A stretch of 64,000 bases of DNA from NCBI GenBank assembly GCA_035048495.1, contig CM068544.1:49439893-49503892 (forward strand), in the 5' to 3' direction. The position numbers and the translations under genes were made by a program. Source of the DNA: Euptelea pleiosperma (taxonomy: Eukaryota; Streptophyta; Magnoliopsida; Ranunculales; Eupteleaceae). The notes beneath the pieces are model-generated. The model saw only the letters and a program-made list of their open reading frames with translations. It did not search any database and had not been told where the DNA came from. Below, one piece after another: positions 1 through 12,126 of the stretch (within the stretch, counting starts at the first letter, position 1; each line of letters opens with the position of its first letter).

Positions 1-257
1 TAACACCAAGTTACGCTGAGCACCTTGAATCCGAAATCACATGATAACGACGTGTCTTATAAATACCAAATTATGCTGAGAAAGATCTTTAATCCGATAT
101 AATATGATAAATCAATGTATGTATTTTTTATATATCGGAGAATATCCAATTATAAGTCGGGATGAGACTCATCACCGACAAAATAGAGCGGTGCCCCGGC
201 CCACTTATCAAACGGTGACCAACAATCACCTCTCATATTGATTCCTATTGATACAAG

Positions 258-478
258 AAAGAACAATAACCAATCAAAAAAGAGTAAAGATGTAATCACC
301 CACAATACAGAGATTTACGTGATTCCCTCTAGATTAAGGTACGTCAAGGATCCACACCGATTCTATTATGTTCTTGAGGCAAAAAGAAAACAGTACTCAT
401 AATACAGTGAATGATCTCTTTGCTCAATGAAGGTATATATAACCCTAAGACAAAATTAGGGTTTCTATACACGTACAG
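258..478 (-). repeat. LTR fragment, Copia-like, copy 1
   Basis: This stretch is clearly related to 44249-44625 (shared runs such as AATCACCCACA and GAGATTTAC on the plus strand). Read on the minus strand, the GTAAATCTC stretch following a GAACC/GAATC-type run resembles the U5 region of plant Copia LTRs. No internal coding region is seen. It is a diverged fragment abutting a truncated MITE at about 480. The LTR assignment is inference from the motif. Confidence 0.4.
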
Positions 479-479
479 T

Positions 480-670
480 TTTGGGATTACACGTGATTGG
501 TTGGGGGCGTACAAATGAGTTGCTGTGCACCTAGTTGTCAAACCCTTGCAAACTCTTTAAGAAAATGGATGCAAGCATATGCAGCCCAAAAACCGAGGTT
601 AATGCAATTCACCGCATTTGCAATAGAATGCAAAAAGCATCCCAGTACAGCGAACCAAGCAGGGCCTTAG
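480..670. repeat. F9 MITE, left end missing
   Basis: The right end reads GAACCAAGCAGGGCCTTAG. The interior (a run ending GTGATTGGTTGG, then TTTAAGAAAATGGATGCA) matches the more complete F9 copy at 4581-4830. The left terminus is missing where it meets the LTR fragment. Confidence 0.5.
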
Positions 671-926
671 TCGCAGTGCCTTCATGTATCAATTCAATCA
701 ACACGCATTACTATTTATACAACTTGCGTGTCTATCCTTGAACCGTCCCACAACTCCTATAAATAGCAATGAAGATATCAAGGTAAAAGTTTCGAATAAC
801 CAAAAAAATAACTTTTATTTGAGTGTCGCAGAATCTTTTGTATTTGAGATATGTGGCCATGATTAATTTTTAAAATTCCTGACCTCGCAATTGCTTATAG
901 TACTAAGCTAGCAGTCCTTAGTCCTG

Positions 927-1271
927 GAGTAAAGCCGAAGCCGATCACAGCCCACAGTACGAGCCACATGGCACAATTTAGTGGACACTGATCATATGGA
1001 TGTTTGGTCAATCACTATGTGGACCTACAAACCAAAAATGAACCTGATCAAGGATTTCTAAGCATTGGATTGAAGTTATTTTCATGGGTTGATTTTAACA
1101 GTAGAAATTGAGCATTATTGAGCGTTATTTGGGTGCAAAGATCCAAAGGTTGTAAATTAGTAATCAGGATGATTTTTGGTTTGCAGTCCACCTATTGGCC
1201 AATCATCCATACGGCCAGCGCCCTCTAAGAGTGTGTCGCATGCTCATACTGTGGGCTGTGAAGGTTTACTC
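927..1271. mobile_element. F1 foldback MITE with 9-bp target duplication
   Basis: The two halves are near reverse complements. The element begins GAGTAAA and ends TTTACTC, and is flanked by TTAGTCCTG (918-926) and GTAGTCCTG (1272-1280), 8 of 9 bases matching. This is a 345-bp member of the commonest family in the window. A 9-bp duplication with long arms fits a Mutator-type MITE. It ends about 255 bp upstream of the PADRE TATA box. Confidence 0.75.
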
Positions 1272-1525
1272 GTAGTCCTGTAATAGGGGCATATTAAAAA
1301 TTGAAATGACTAAACTGTCCTTTCCTTAAGGGTATGACAATCATTTGCAAGGCGACTTTCGTCGACTCAGCAATTTAAGGCGTGTTAAGTTAACTAGTTT
1401 AGAAGCAAGTACATAAAAGGGTGGATCTAACCCCAAAGATAAACAATTGGTTTACAAGGGCAATCTCGTCATTTCAAACCCAAATTAAGGCCTACTAACT
1501 TTGTTCGTATGAGTACGGTGGTTGC

Positions 1526-1532
1526 TATATAA
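1526..1532 (+). promoter_or_regulatory. TATA box of the PADRE gene
   Basis: TATATAA lies 53 bp before the chosen ATG, which predicts a start of transcription near 1556-1560 and a short leader. An ATG at 1553 (out of frame, closing at 1639) would be in the leader only if transcription starts a little further upstream. Confidence 0.55.
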
Positions 1533-1584
1533 CATTGTACCCCCTCGATCATATGCAGCAGCAGCAGGAGGAGAGAGAGGAGAA

Positions 1585-2049
1585 ATGGGTAACAGCCTTA
1601 GGTGTTGCTTGGCTTGTGTTCTTCCTTGTGGAGCTCTAGATGTGATACGGATCGTCCATTTGAACGGCCACGTAGAAGAGTTAACACGTCCAATCTCAGC
1701 AGGGGAGGTCCTGAAGGCCAACCCTAACCACTTTTTGAGCAAACCATGCTCTCAGGGTGTCGTTCGTCGGATTCTAATTCTTTCGCCGGAATCTGACCTC
1801 AAAAGAGGTAACATTTATTTCCTAATTCCGACCTCATCTCTACCGGAAAAGAAGAGAAGTAACAACCACCATAAGAAATCCTCCAAGAAGTGCAAGAAGA
1901 TCACCACCACAACCAACACAGAGGTCCCAGACTGCGATCGATACCTAACCGAAGTTCTCTCAGAAAAGAAATCTTCACGACGAGATCGTCGGAGCGGCAG
2001 GATCATGGTCTGGAGGCCTCATCTCGAGAGCATCTCCGAAGACTCGTAA
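1585..2049 (+). CDS. DUF4228 (PADRE) domain protein
   Basis: Single-exon gene encoding 154 residues. The start is the ATG opening MGNSLRCCLACVLPCGALD: Gly2 plus several nearby cysteines form a typical N-myristoylation and palmitoylation signal, so membrane attachment is expected. Reading is open further upstream, but without an ATG. The DUF4228/PADRE domain covers about residues 18-85, with the family pattern of a short strand (VIRIVHLNGHVEEL), the SAGEVLKANPNHFL segment, and RGNIYFLIP. The tail (about 87-154) is basic, rich in Ser, Lys and Thr, and looks disordered. PADRE proteins are small plant proteins often induced by pathogens and abiotic stress; their biochemical role is unknown. Family assignment is from sequence; membrane location is inference. 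Confidence 0.85.
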   Translation: MGNSLRCCLACVLPCGALDVIRIVHLNGHVEELTRPISAGEVLKANPNHFLSKPCSQGVVRRILILSPESDLKRGNIYFLIPTSSLPEKKRSNNHHKKSSKKCKKITTTTNTEVPDCDRYLTEVLSEKKSSRRDRRSGRIMVWRPHLESISEDS

Positions 2050-3119
2050 CATCTTTCCGGTGCCGGAATCTGACATTTCCCAGTTAAAGAAAATATGTAT
2101 GGGGGTAACTGGATTCTTTCAATTACGTGGGGATCATGGATTTGTAGATAAAATGTACTTTCTTTTTTCTTCCTATTTTCCACTTTCCAGCCGTACATAT
2201 AAGAGTGGAAGATTTGGAATTTTAATGATCTTTTATTGGGAAATTGAAACGATCAAATTTCCCAAAAAGTGAAAATGAAAGAGAAAATCAGAAATAATTA
2301 TGGAATTGTCTTTAACAACCTCAAGTTGTAAGTGAAAAATGGGTTTCCTTCTATTTTATTTATTTATTGCTAATCATTATATTTTAATTTTTTAAATATC
2401 TGTTTAGAAACCTTGAAATTTGATGAGAAAATAGGAATATTGATCTTGGCCCTTGGTGTAGTTTGGGCATTTTGACCAGCCAAAATGTTGACTATATCGT
2501 ATCAAATGGTTCGTACATGTCGACATATATTGAAATTGTATATGTTACAATTACCATATAATCATGTGTAGTTTTAATAATCAGGTCAACATATTCTTTA
2601 GAGAAGCAAATAACTCATTCTACATATTTTTTTTTATAGGGAACGGAATAAAGGGTTAAGACTCGAAAGAAATGAAAAACAAACAAGTGGGGTTTGGATC
2701 GATCTTAAGGTTAACAATTGCGAATTGTATATTAATATCATAAGTTTTAGGCACTTAGGCAACTAATTTGAAGGAAAAATGTAATATATCCAACAAGTCA
2801 TTAATTGTTAATAAACAATTATCCTTATAAAGCTCATTTATCAAGTGAGAGCTAATTTTGATAGTAGGACGCCATATTTTATGTCACGTCCTAACTGGTG
2901 CGTCATGCTGGGGTTGCTCGGTGGAATGACAGGTTGGTGTGCGAGTTTAGTTTAACATCGACTAGGTAAACATTTGGAGTCTGAGCTATAAAGGGCAGAC
3001 CTGATCTTATCTAATAAGACGCATTTTAAAACTGCACAATGATATAAAAATAATGGGTCAATGGTCATTGTAACTTGGATTAACAAATAAAACAATTGGT
3101 ATACAAAGCAAAATTTATA
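2050..3119. other. Intergenic, AT-rich, no gene seen
   Basis: Contains the presumed 3' UTR of the PADRE gene and then AT-rich DNA without convincing coding potential, RNA gene or clear terminal repeats. Confidence 0.5.
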
Positions 3120-3290
3120 TCTATATAATAAAATAGGGAAGTTGTCTCCTCTCTTTATCTTATCTTATCTGGTTTCAACAAAGAAGGGCCAAGATCTTAT
3201 CCCTCAACTAGATGGTGGATCTTAGCTACTCACACCTAATTTTGGCAAATGCTTTTTCGGAGGGTGCTATGGGCACGGGCCACCCACTAG
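3120..3290 (+). mobile_element. Mini-Helitron-like element, copy 1
   Basis: 171 bp beginning TCTATATAATA and ending CCACCCACTAG, with a small GTGC/GCAC hairpin about 12 bases before the end. It is flanked by A on the left and T on the right. TC start, hairpin, CTAG end and insertion between A and T are Helitron hallmarks. Two further copies lie at 48093-48442. Non-autonomous, no coding capacity. Confidence 0.6.
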
Positions 3291-4580
3291 TATATAACAT
3301 AATGTGGTATGACGGGTGTTCAAAAGAGAAAGTTGCTGCTCATTGCATTATACCAGAACAATGGTGCAACGCGGAATATAATGAGGACAGGCTACAATGG
3401 TGGGCCACCTTCCCTGAATCAATGGTTAAGATGGGCGATTGATGAATACAATAATGTATAGGCTACAATGGTCCGTTCTAGAGGTAGCTTAGCCCACCGA
3501 TTGGTGCTCATTAAAACACAAAGTAAATTAATTAATTACTTGGACAAAACTTAAAGTAATTAACTTAATATAATAGCTTAGTCTTCGAGTTAAAAAAATG
3601 AGAAAAAGGGGTAAGAGAGATTAAAATATTGTGGGGTGTGAGCTGTGAGTATGATCGAGAGAAAAGAGGAAAAGAGAGAGTACTTTTGGTCGTCGGATCG
3701 AGGACAGAAACCCCAACTCCAACCCCCCCAACTCCTACTTATTTTAATTCTCAAACCTTATAATATAAAATAAATCCAAAGTTCTCAAATCGCGTTCTAT
3801 CCACGTTACGACAAATAAATGCTTGAAAGCTGGCATTTCCCCCTGTCCACACAGGGATTCCCCTCTTCACATACACACAAACGCAACCACACGCACGCAC
3901 ACAAACACACACTGACACACACATACCAAAAAAAAATGATTATTTTATAATATTAATGTTTTACCGTTCCCGTTATTTCTTTCGGTTAATCCTGGTAATC
4001 TTTTTTTTTTTTTTTTTTTTATGTTGTTAAATTTGAACACGGGGAGAGAGATCCCATAAAAATTTCGCGGAGCCCTGTGCCAACTGCCACGACAGTTAGG
4101 ACAAAAGGGTTGCAAAGTAGTGAATCTAGTGATCACGGGTTGATCATATATCCAAATGGCAGAGGAAAACATGGCAACTGTTTCCTTCCTCTTCAGATCA
4201 GAGACATCTAGTGTTCAAATCTCAGGAGTCAATTAAGGTGGCTACTGTTTCTTCTTTGCTTCCTTATTTGTTGTTGTTCCTCCTTTTGGTATTCTCTTGA
4301 ATAAATAAATATTTAAAAAAAAAAAAGATGGTACAATTTTGCTCACATTTATCTCTTGCAAAACATGATAAGCATTGTCTCAAAATTTAGGCGTGCGCAT
4401 ATTATATTGACTAACACTTGTCCTATTTTCGAGATAGCGCACCGCACCCCGAATATCTGATTTTATTTTATTTATTATACTGCAAAGGTAGGAAAACCGA
4501 TATATTTGAGGTAGGCCAATTTGACATATCTAGGATGTGAGATGTAGCATGTTAAGCTTAATATTTGAGTTTATTTAGAC
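3291..4580. other. Intergenic with simple repeats
   Basis: No gene found. Contains a CA-rich tract (about 3870-3925), a poly-T run (about 4002-4020) and a poly-A run (about 4313-4326). A small ORF across the poly-T on the minus strand has no support. Confidence 0.5.
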
Positions 4581-4830
4581 TAAGGCTCTGCTTGGGTTCA
4601 ATGCATATCGGATTCAATCACTCACTTGCCACGGTTTTTGGGATTACAAGTGATTGGTTGGAGACGTGTAAATGAGCTGGCGTGCAAGTGGTTGCCAAGC
4701 ACAAGCACAAGCACAAGCCCCTGCCCTTGTAATTTCTTTAAGAAAATGGATGCAACTATGCACGCATGTGTAGGGGTAAGTGACTGCAATTGATGCAACT
4801 CACGGCGTGCAGCGAACCAAGCAGGGCCTA
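4581..4830. mobile_element. F9 MITE, full length
   Basis: Begins TAAGGCTCTGCTTGGGTTC and ends GAACCAAGCAGGGCCTA, an inverted pair of about 18 bp. The interior is shared with 480-670 and with the two halves around the solo LTR at 40887-43193. The TIR style resembles hAT-type MITEs. No convincing target duplication was found. Confidence 0.6.
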
Positions 4831-4929
4831 AGAAGCATAAAGCTATCATTTTATACCAAATTGCAAAAGATATTTTAATTTCAAGATATGCCGATATTTT
4901 AAACAAGTTCTGAATTTAATTGACTTAAT

Positions 4930-5170
4930 TTAGGGTTAGATCAGGCCACTAGATGGACATTCAATAGGATAATATCACATATCAAATCCAATGGCTATTT
5001 TGTGTGAGCATTTTTCATGGGTTGATTCTAGCCGTTGGATTTGATCATTTTTTGGGTGCTCAAATCAATGGCTATTAATCACCATTCATACCACTTTTTG
5101 GATTGTAGATACACCAAGTAGTGGGTCAAACATCCATGGGTCAGTGCTCCTGATCAGTGGGCCACAATAG
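4930..5170. repeat. Diverged foldback MITE relative of F1
   Basis: Carries the shared arm phrases of the foldback families (CATGGGTTGATT, GCCGTTGGATTTGA, AAACATCCATGGGTCAGTG) but recognisable ends are lost. Confidence 0.4.
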
Positions 5171-5922
5171 CGGCACATTTTGTATACATGCATGGATTTT
5201 CTTCATGGTGGCCGTGCAGCACCCTTATGGATGGAGTCGATGGACATCGAACTGAGCTGGAGGCCGATATTTATTTATTTAATTTTTTCTTTCCATCTTC
5301 ATTTTGAGAACTAGGGAGAAAAATCTCGGTAATATTATACCTATGCTAATATACAACAGTAGGGACAAATGAAAATGGTAGCCTTCAGATAGGTGGCTAT
5401 TTTTGAAGGCCACCGCATCCATTTTCGATGTAGCAGTCAGACATATAAAGAATCTCCAGAAAAAAAAAATGGTTGATCAACGGTTAATAATGTCTGGTGT
5501 GGGAGCAAGTTATGGCTTGCTGTCCATTAAATCACATCCATTGGTTGATGGTCGGGGGTGTGCAAATCACCATCACTCATCTATTACTATTTTAAATCCA
5601 AAGCTTGGGTTGCCACACGATGCTCACTATTAATAGGTTATCAAAAAAATTAAAAAAACATAGGCACCTATTATTTCATCAAATGCTCTTATTTAGTAAG
5701 AACAAAAACATTCCATTAAATGTACCCGTTAACCTACTCATCCATTTTCAATACAGTCCCTTGATAATTACCAAATCATTTTTCCACGCCATCGTATTTT
5801 AATATTTCAATACAGACGGACCATAGTATGAGCCAAGTGGCACACGATGTTTGGTCCATCCCTAGATAGACTTACATATACCAAAATTCAACCTTATTAC
5901 TAACCTTATTTCGAAGAATATA
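5171..5922. other. Region downstream of the PP2C gene
   Basis: AT-rich DNA with short repeat scraps, including a phrase ending GGGTTGCCACACGATG that recurs inverted near 12070. No gene found. Should contain the PP2C 3' UTR near its right end. Confidence 0.4.
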
Positions 5923-8900
5923 TCAACACAAATCTTCTTCATCCTTCATTGATCTCTCTTGGCAAGTATTAACAGTACTACCAAACCGAGGAAGCTTCAG
6001 CACAGTGTTCACTCTACTCACACCTTCAAGAGCAGTCCACTCCTCCTTTACGTCGTCGGCTGATGCAGGCTCTGCAGTGTCATGGCTTCCGCAGTTTCTT
6101 ATTGTGTTGGAACTGTCAGAACATGTAGTTTTCCGGTGATTCATACCGTCTTCCTTTGCATATGACATGGTTTTTGTTTTCAGGTAAAGACATATGACTG
6201 CACAATCATCAACCTTTGAACAAGGATATTTACATTTCCAGGCTCGGACAGCTCGGTCCACCAACAACCTAGCTGCCATGGATCGCTTCCTTGCTGAGGC
6301 AACTATATTTACCACCTCCTTGTTTGTCAACACATCCCATACCTGAAAAACCAGCAGTATCACTTCTTAAAAGTGGTTATTTTGTAGGAATGAGCTTCTA
6401 ATCATGAACACATTCTCCAATTCACATTAGAGCTATTCCTTGTGTTGGGATGGGAGACTTGTAAATGTTGAACATAATTTAGCTTTCTATATAAGATGTT
6501 AATGGTTGGAAAAGAGCTTTTCTCACATGTCAATGTTTCTCTTGTTGTAATTCTTCTATCCATAGTTATTATCCATGATACCCGGATACCTGTACATGGC
6601 CATCATATCCATGTCGACATGACACGACATCAGATACTCCACCGACACGTGTCCCCACATAGTAGCAGAGCTGTTCAAGGGTGGGCAAAATTGTACACAT
6701 TTTGTTTCAGGGTGGGCAAAAGGGCACTTTCCCAAGGTGGGCTAAAGGTACTTTGGAAAACAAAAAAAAATTCCTTAGAAACTTTTAAAGTTGATGAGGG
6801 TGGGCTCCCCACCCTCGCCCCCTAGCTCCGCCAGTGTCCCCATATATCTTTTATAAAACGTTGAAAAAAAATAAAAATTTTGAACTACAAAATAGGATAC
6901 TCTTATCCGTATCCATGTCCTTGATTTTGAAAAATATCGTGTCGTATCCTCGCTTCCCGTATCTATGTCCGTATTTGTATCTACATCTGGGCATCATAGG
7001 TTATCGTTGTTAAGAGATAGAAGATCCATAGGTTAAAAGATCCTTCCATACCCTTATTTATCCCATTGAGGAGTATCAAAGGTTGTATCAAATCCTTCAC
7101 ATTTCAAATCACATAACAAATAGCTTTTGAGGGCTCTTTTTCCACTTACCCCATCAGTTGCTAGGACCACAAATTCATCATTGCTGCTAAGTTTTTTATA
7201 AGAAACTCGAGGGATAGAGATTAGGCCAAAATCTTTCAGGCAGAAATCGCCAAAGGCCCTCGCCATTGCGAGGCCAGGACAATCGTCATCAGGCATCCAC
7301 AATCTATACACACCTGGTTCTTCCTTCATAGCGAAAACTCTTCCTTTACATCTCTTAATCCTTTCAGCTTCACCTAAATTACACATAAAAGATGGAAAGG
7401 AAATGAATAGATCGGTTAGACGAAATTACAACAATTTTTCAAGGAAATGAATTAAAGAGAAATAACCCACTTGGAAGATTTGGTTTTAGGTCAACTGTGA
7501 GTTGGACGGGAACGGGCTGGTTTTTGTTGTCTCTAGTACAAAGAATTGCTCGAGAATCCCCCAAGTTGGCAATTATCAAGTTCTCCCCCTAAAACAATAC
7601 AGAAAAGATAATCTCCAACTATCTACCGGTGTGATCAAGGGACTGCATGTTAAGACCCAAACCAATGCACCAAAAGCACCTAGGTGATAGAGGTGCGGAA
7701 AGCTTAAATCTTAACCTTTAGGATCCTGACATTCCACCACGCTTGCAAGGCTGAAGTTCACGGTGGTCTACTCTGAGGCGGCTTGCACTCCGGTACCCCT
7801 ATTTTCTCTTTTTGTGATCGAGCCTTGGCATTTTTCTGGTACTCCTATTTTCTCTTTTTTTTTTTTAGTGAGCCCCCGGGTAGCCCTTTCCTCAGGTCGC
7901 CCCTCCCGTAACTTGAAAACGTGACGTGGGATTAGCTCTGATACCAAATGTTAATTCCCAAACCAATACACCAAAAGCACCTAGGTGATAGAGGTGCAGA
8001 AAACGTAAGTCTTAACCTTTAGGATCTTAATACTGTATTTTCTTTGAGCAGCTGAGTTTCCATCATACCTGTTTAAGTATGGTTACTGCTGTGGTACCAC
8101 TACAAAATGAATCAATGGTGGAATCAAGACTGAGTTCTTTATCCATCTCCTCGAAGGCCTTAATAAAAGTGTCTTTCCATGAAGCAAAGGGTGCATGATC
8201 ACTTCCATCAATTTCATGGCTATCCTCACTACCATTTCCATCATCATCATTGTTATCAAAATCAACATCATTATGAACGCCGAGTTTCGCTTGTTTGAAT
8301 CCTGAGGAGAGTTTTGATGGTAAAACATCCCGTATGTGGCTTGCGACCTTGTGACCTGAGGGACCATGACCATCGAATACACCACAGAAGATCGTATCTT
8401 TTTTGCCGATGAAGTCCTGAATATTTTTGTGATTGATAATAACAGATCATACCTTTATTTATTAGTTCACCGATTGAGTTAATAAACCTTTGGTTAATTA
8501 CCAATCAAACTGATGTTTCAAAGAAGGTCATCAATACAAGTAGATGGTACCGAATGAAGAAAAATCAAGTAATCATATGCTTCAAAGACAGAAAAAAAAA
8601 AAAAAATTAAGACCATTAGACATATGTAAATGCCAGAATTAGAAGGAACTATCCATGGTTTCAAGAAAATGGTTAAGTTCAGGGGGAAAAAGGTTCTTCT
8701 CTTAAGCAAAAACCTGCAGTCTTATAGAACCTATACCATTTGAAGCAGAAACATGAGACAAAATCTATAGTAAGCACAACCTTTGAAAATATTAGCCCAG
8801 AACCTGTGTTGCATGGACTATTCAAACCAGCAGGCGAGTCACGTGTCTCTACGTGTGGACACGGATTCAGACACTGACTTGATTGGGAGTCACTTTTTTT

Positions 8901-9684
8901 TTTTTAATTTTTAAAGAAAATGAATATTCAATGTACGGAAATTTGGGGTTTTTACTCTGGGAGAGAGAATAGGGGTTTGCTTCTAAGCTTTCGTAAAAAC
9001 CCTACCAAAATCTACTAAGACAATCCGAATATTTCGTCATGGACTAGTCGTTATAAAATAAAAATAAATAATAATTAAATATTCAGCCAAGTCCACAAAT
9101 CCTATTTTTCGGGGTTTGCCGAGTCCGACCCTTCGTATCGACACACGTGTCCGTGTCCATGCAACACAGCCCATTAATTCAGACAGAAGAAAAAGGACTA
9201 ATCCGGCTTTTCTATTCAGAAGAGTTGTATCTTGTAAGAGAAAAACATGAAACATGAAATCATTAAGAAGATATTAGTTACCCACAGATTTAATTGATCA
9301 AATACATTATTAACAACTAAACTTCGAAAATAAAACACAAGATTAAGGAAATTAGCCACAATAAAGAAAAAGGAAACATAGAAAAGAACAAATATATTAA
9401 CACCAGCCAAGCTTGGAAAAGAAAATCAAAAACAAGAAATTAAGGAAAGTAAAAACTGAAATTTATCAAATATATATAAAAAAAATTACCTCCCATATGG
9501 TCATGGCATCTTGATTAATTCCTTTCCTTCCTTGTTGGGTGAACATGGATGCAAATTTACAAGACCCTTGTAGCCTCACACGCGCTCCACAATCTCCCTG
9601 ATATGTATGATCATCCTCATCATCCTGGTATTCTTCTTCATCCTCCATGAATCCCTCAGACATCTTACTACAACAAGCTCCCAT
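5923..9684 (-). CDS. Protein phosphatase 2C, clade E, myristoylated
   Basis: Five coding exons on the minus strand: 9490-9684, 8069-8416, 7471-7588, 7150-7373 and 5923-6342; all junctions are GT-AG and in phase, giving 434 residues. It is a Ser/Thr phosphatase needing Mn or Mg. Metal-binding residues are visible: Asp59 in GINQDAM, Asp80 and Gly81 in FDGHGP, Asp294 in ATDG followed by VWD, and Asp340-341 in DDCAV. SGTTAV, GDSRA and ARAFGDF are also present. The start MGACCS is a myristoylation and palmitoylation signal, suggesting membrane attachment. An acidic stretch at 14-25 and an acidic insert at about 115-137 are variable-region features. The C-terminal tail ending near GVSRVNTVLKLPRF is typical of plant clade E. 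Intron 2 is mostly a TRIM element and intron 1 holds a foldback repeat. The specific substrate cannot be told from sequence. Confidence 0.93.
7648..8032 (-). mobile_element. TRIM retrotransposon inside PP2C intron 2
   Basis: Two direct 84-bp LTRs, 7648-7731 and 7949-8032, differ at about 10 positions. The flanks are CTGCA (7643-7647) and CTGTA (8033-8037), a 5-bp target duplication with one change. On the minus strand the 5' LTR (8032-7949) is followed by TT and TGGTATCAGAGC (7946-7935), the primer-binding site for initiator Met tRNA. A GTGGTGGAA-type polypurine stretch precedes the 3' LTR. The internal part is about 217 bp and non-coding. The element fills 385 of the 480 bases of the intron, in the same orientation as the gene. 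Confidence 0.9.
8804..9169. mobile_element. F12 foldback repeat in PP2C intron 1
   Basis: Ends are inverted: CTGTGTTGCATGGAC at 8804-8818 and GTCCATGCAACACAG at 9155-9169, with sub-terminal CACGTGT/ACACGTG stretches. A related decayed copy may lie at 59821-60240 in an F-box/LRR intron. No coding capacity. Confidence 0.6.
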
Positions 9685-11640
9685 TTCTAACCAAACCCAC
9701 TAATCTCCGATCACACTACACACCAGAATTCCGAGCCAAAGAAGCCGGAATCTGACCCCAAAAGAGTTTTCCAGCGACCCAGAAAGATCAGATCTATGTA
9801 GAGCCGAGGCAAGGGAGGAGAATTCAAGGTGATGGGTTGGATTTCCATGCATGATTCATGTCGTCAGATGATTAAAAATCAAAACCAATGGCGTGTTTTC
9901 GTCGTTTGCACCTTTGGTTTCTTCTATTCGTTGACGGATTTTAGAAGTTTCGACATCTTTTATCTCAAACTAGATAAAGTCAAGAGAGATCTTTCCGATG
10001 ACGAAAGGCTACCAGCCAAACGAGATTAGTGTTTTGAAACTGAAATGACCCTAATGTCCTTAGAACGACGACTTGATTCAATTCTTTGTCTCGCTAATTT
10101 GACAAAATTACCCTCAAATTTTGTGATCGAGGATAATGCCGGCCGAGTCTTCCGGTCTGATTCGGCCTTTTGCAAACAAATTGGTTCTAAATATGGACCT
10201 TTCATGAAATCGGGATTTCCGAGACCACTTATGGTATCAAATCTTAGAATTTTTATATGATACTCCTACCCCAGCCGTTGGATTCTAAAGCATACCAACT
10301 GATTTCATTCATAAGCCACGTTAGATCTATGATATTTAATTAATTATAAATCAAAAATTTGAATTTTTTTTAAATCTAATGTATTTAAATTTATAAATTT
10401 ACTAATGTTAGTACTGATTTTTAGTGTATTTTTCTTGATAAGCACGATTATGACTGCGCGTGTTTCTTTTCATCATATTGTTAACATTTGACCAAGAATC
10501 GGATTATTCATGGGGTTCTCCTATCATGAAGAGATACGTTTGGAGTCTTCGGACTTTAGAATTCGTAGACAGTCAAGTCAACAGTCCTTTATATGTTTTT
10601 TTTTGTCTTTTTTAACTTTTAGATCCAATTTTACCAAAAAAATTTCTAGCAGAAACATTTCTAAAAAGAAATTTACCAAACATCCCTATAACTTCATTTT
10701 TTGTATCATGATTGACTTTGGTATAATGATCCATATCTAAATTTGGATTAGAGTCGGATCTAGGTAGATCCAAATCCATATTTAACATTTCATATCATAT
10801 CTTTACGTGGGTTCGAATCTATGTTGATCTTATTACACCAAAAAAGTGGAATAAACGATGGTTGAAAGCCGTCGTTTAATTGAAAAAATGATGTGGTTAA
10901 TTTTTTGGTTAAAACGACGGACTTAGTATGTCGTATTTGTACAATGACGTAAACTGTCATTATTTTCCATATAAAAAACAACGGACATGGAGCGTTGTTT
11001 TACTTTCTGATAAACTTACATAAAACAAGGAAGAATGGAAACAATTTGTGTGAAAAGGACCTTGAAATCAATTTTTAACCACGTCGTGACTAAACCCAAT
11101 CAACAAATGAAAAATACAAGGACAGGGGACGCGATAGTAATGATACCTCATATGTTGCTTGGATACATAAAAACCCGAACCTTCGATCCCTGAAAAAGAC
11201 CTAATAATAATCAAGATTAACAAGGCCTGTTTGGATCACCATTTTTGTGCCCAAAAAAGATAATATTTTAAGAGTGTATAAAATATAATTATTTAGGGCA
11301 ACAATGACAATCCAAACATGCCCTAAATCTCCAAAACCCAAAAAGACAAATAAAGAAAAAATAATGGAAACAAAGTAAAAGTTTCTTATATTATCATGGA
11401 TTTGGGGGGGAGGTAATCATGTCATTTTAGATCAAGATTAATGGCAACATTTACAATATTTTTCGCAGGTCAATTTAGGAATGAAATTAGGGGTAGTTTG
11501 GTCCTTTCATTGGTAAGGAGTCAAGGGACTAAGGACTACGGACGCGACTACGCGAGAAGAGATCGGGAGATGAATTAAATTTGGAATTGAGGCCAGGTGA
11601 TGAATACCTCCTAAGTCTCTCATCCGTCCACCTTTGGTTT
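9685..11640. other. Region upstream of PP2C, no gene seen
   Basis: The PP2C 5' UTR and promoter lie at the left end. No clear TATA box was found on the minus strand. Short plus-strand ORFs near 9829-10260 show no recognisable domain. AT-rich DNA and a possible decayed inverted repeat (ACGACGG phrases, 10850-11000) make up the rest. Confidence 0.4.
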
Positions 11641-11955
11641 TCCCGTTTTCAATGCCAGGGACAAAATTTGAAAAAAAAAAATGGAATTAAACGGCTTTTA
11701 ACAGAAAAAAATGGAAAAAATGGTGCTGAAATTCAAATTTTAAAATTTGAAAATAAAAAAAACAGAATTTATTGGAAATCAAACGAATTTAACAGCCGTT
11801 TTTTCACAAATTTTTTCAGAATTAAATGGCTGTTTAAACGATTTTAACGGCCGTTAAAACAAAAAAACTGCTGTTTTATTCAAAACTGATAAAACGTGTT
11901 TAAACGGAAACAGGCTTGGGGCGTTACAGTTTAAACGGCCGTTTTTAAAACCATG
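11640..11955. repeat. Decayed F5-type hAT-like MITE
   Basis: Rich in AACGGCCGTT-type palindromes and the phrase GGGGCGTTAC, as in F5 copies at 12509, 37458 and elsewhere. The ends are not well preserved. Confidence 0.45.
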
Positions 11956-12126
11956 GTTATACTTTCGTTAATTTTTAGACAAAAACTTGGGTCATTTCCT
12001 AATTTTTAATTATAATAATAACATTATACTAGTGGATGTAATAAAGAATGTCATCTGTACTAGGTGAGCGTCGTGTGGCAACCCAACTTCTGACTTTAAA
12101 ATTCTAATAGATAAGCTTATTATTAT

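Noticed and set aside
9829..10260. Two plus-strand ORFs upstream of PP2C (66 and 71 codons)
   Set aside because: No recognisable domain, no promoter and no conserved feature; likely chance frames.
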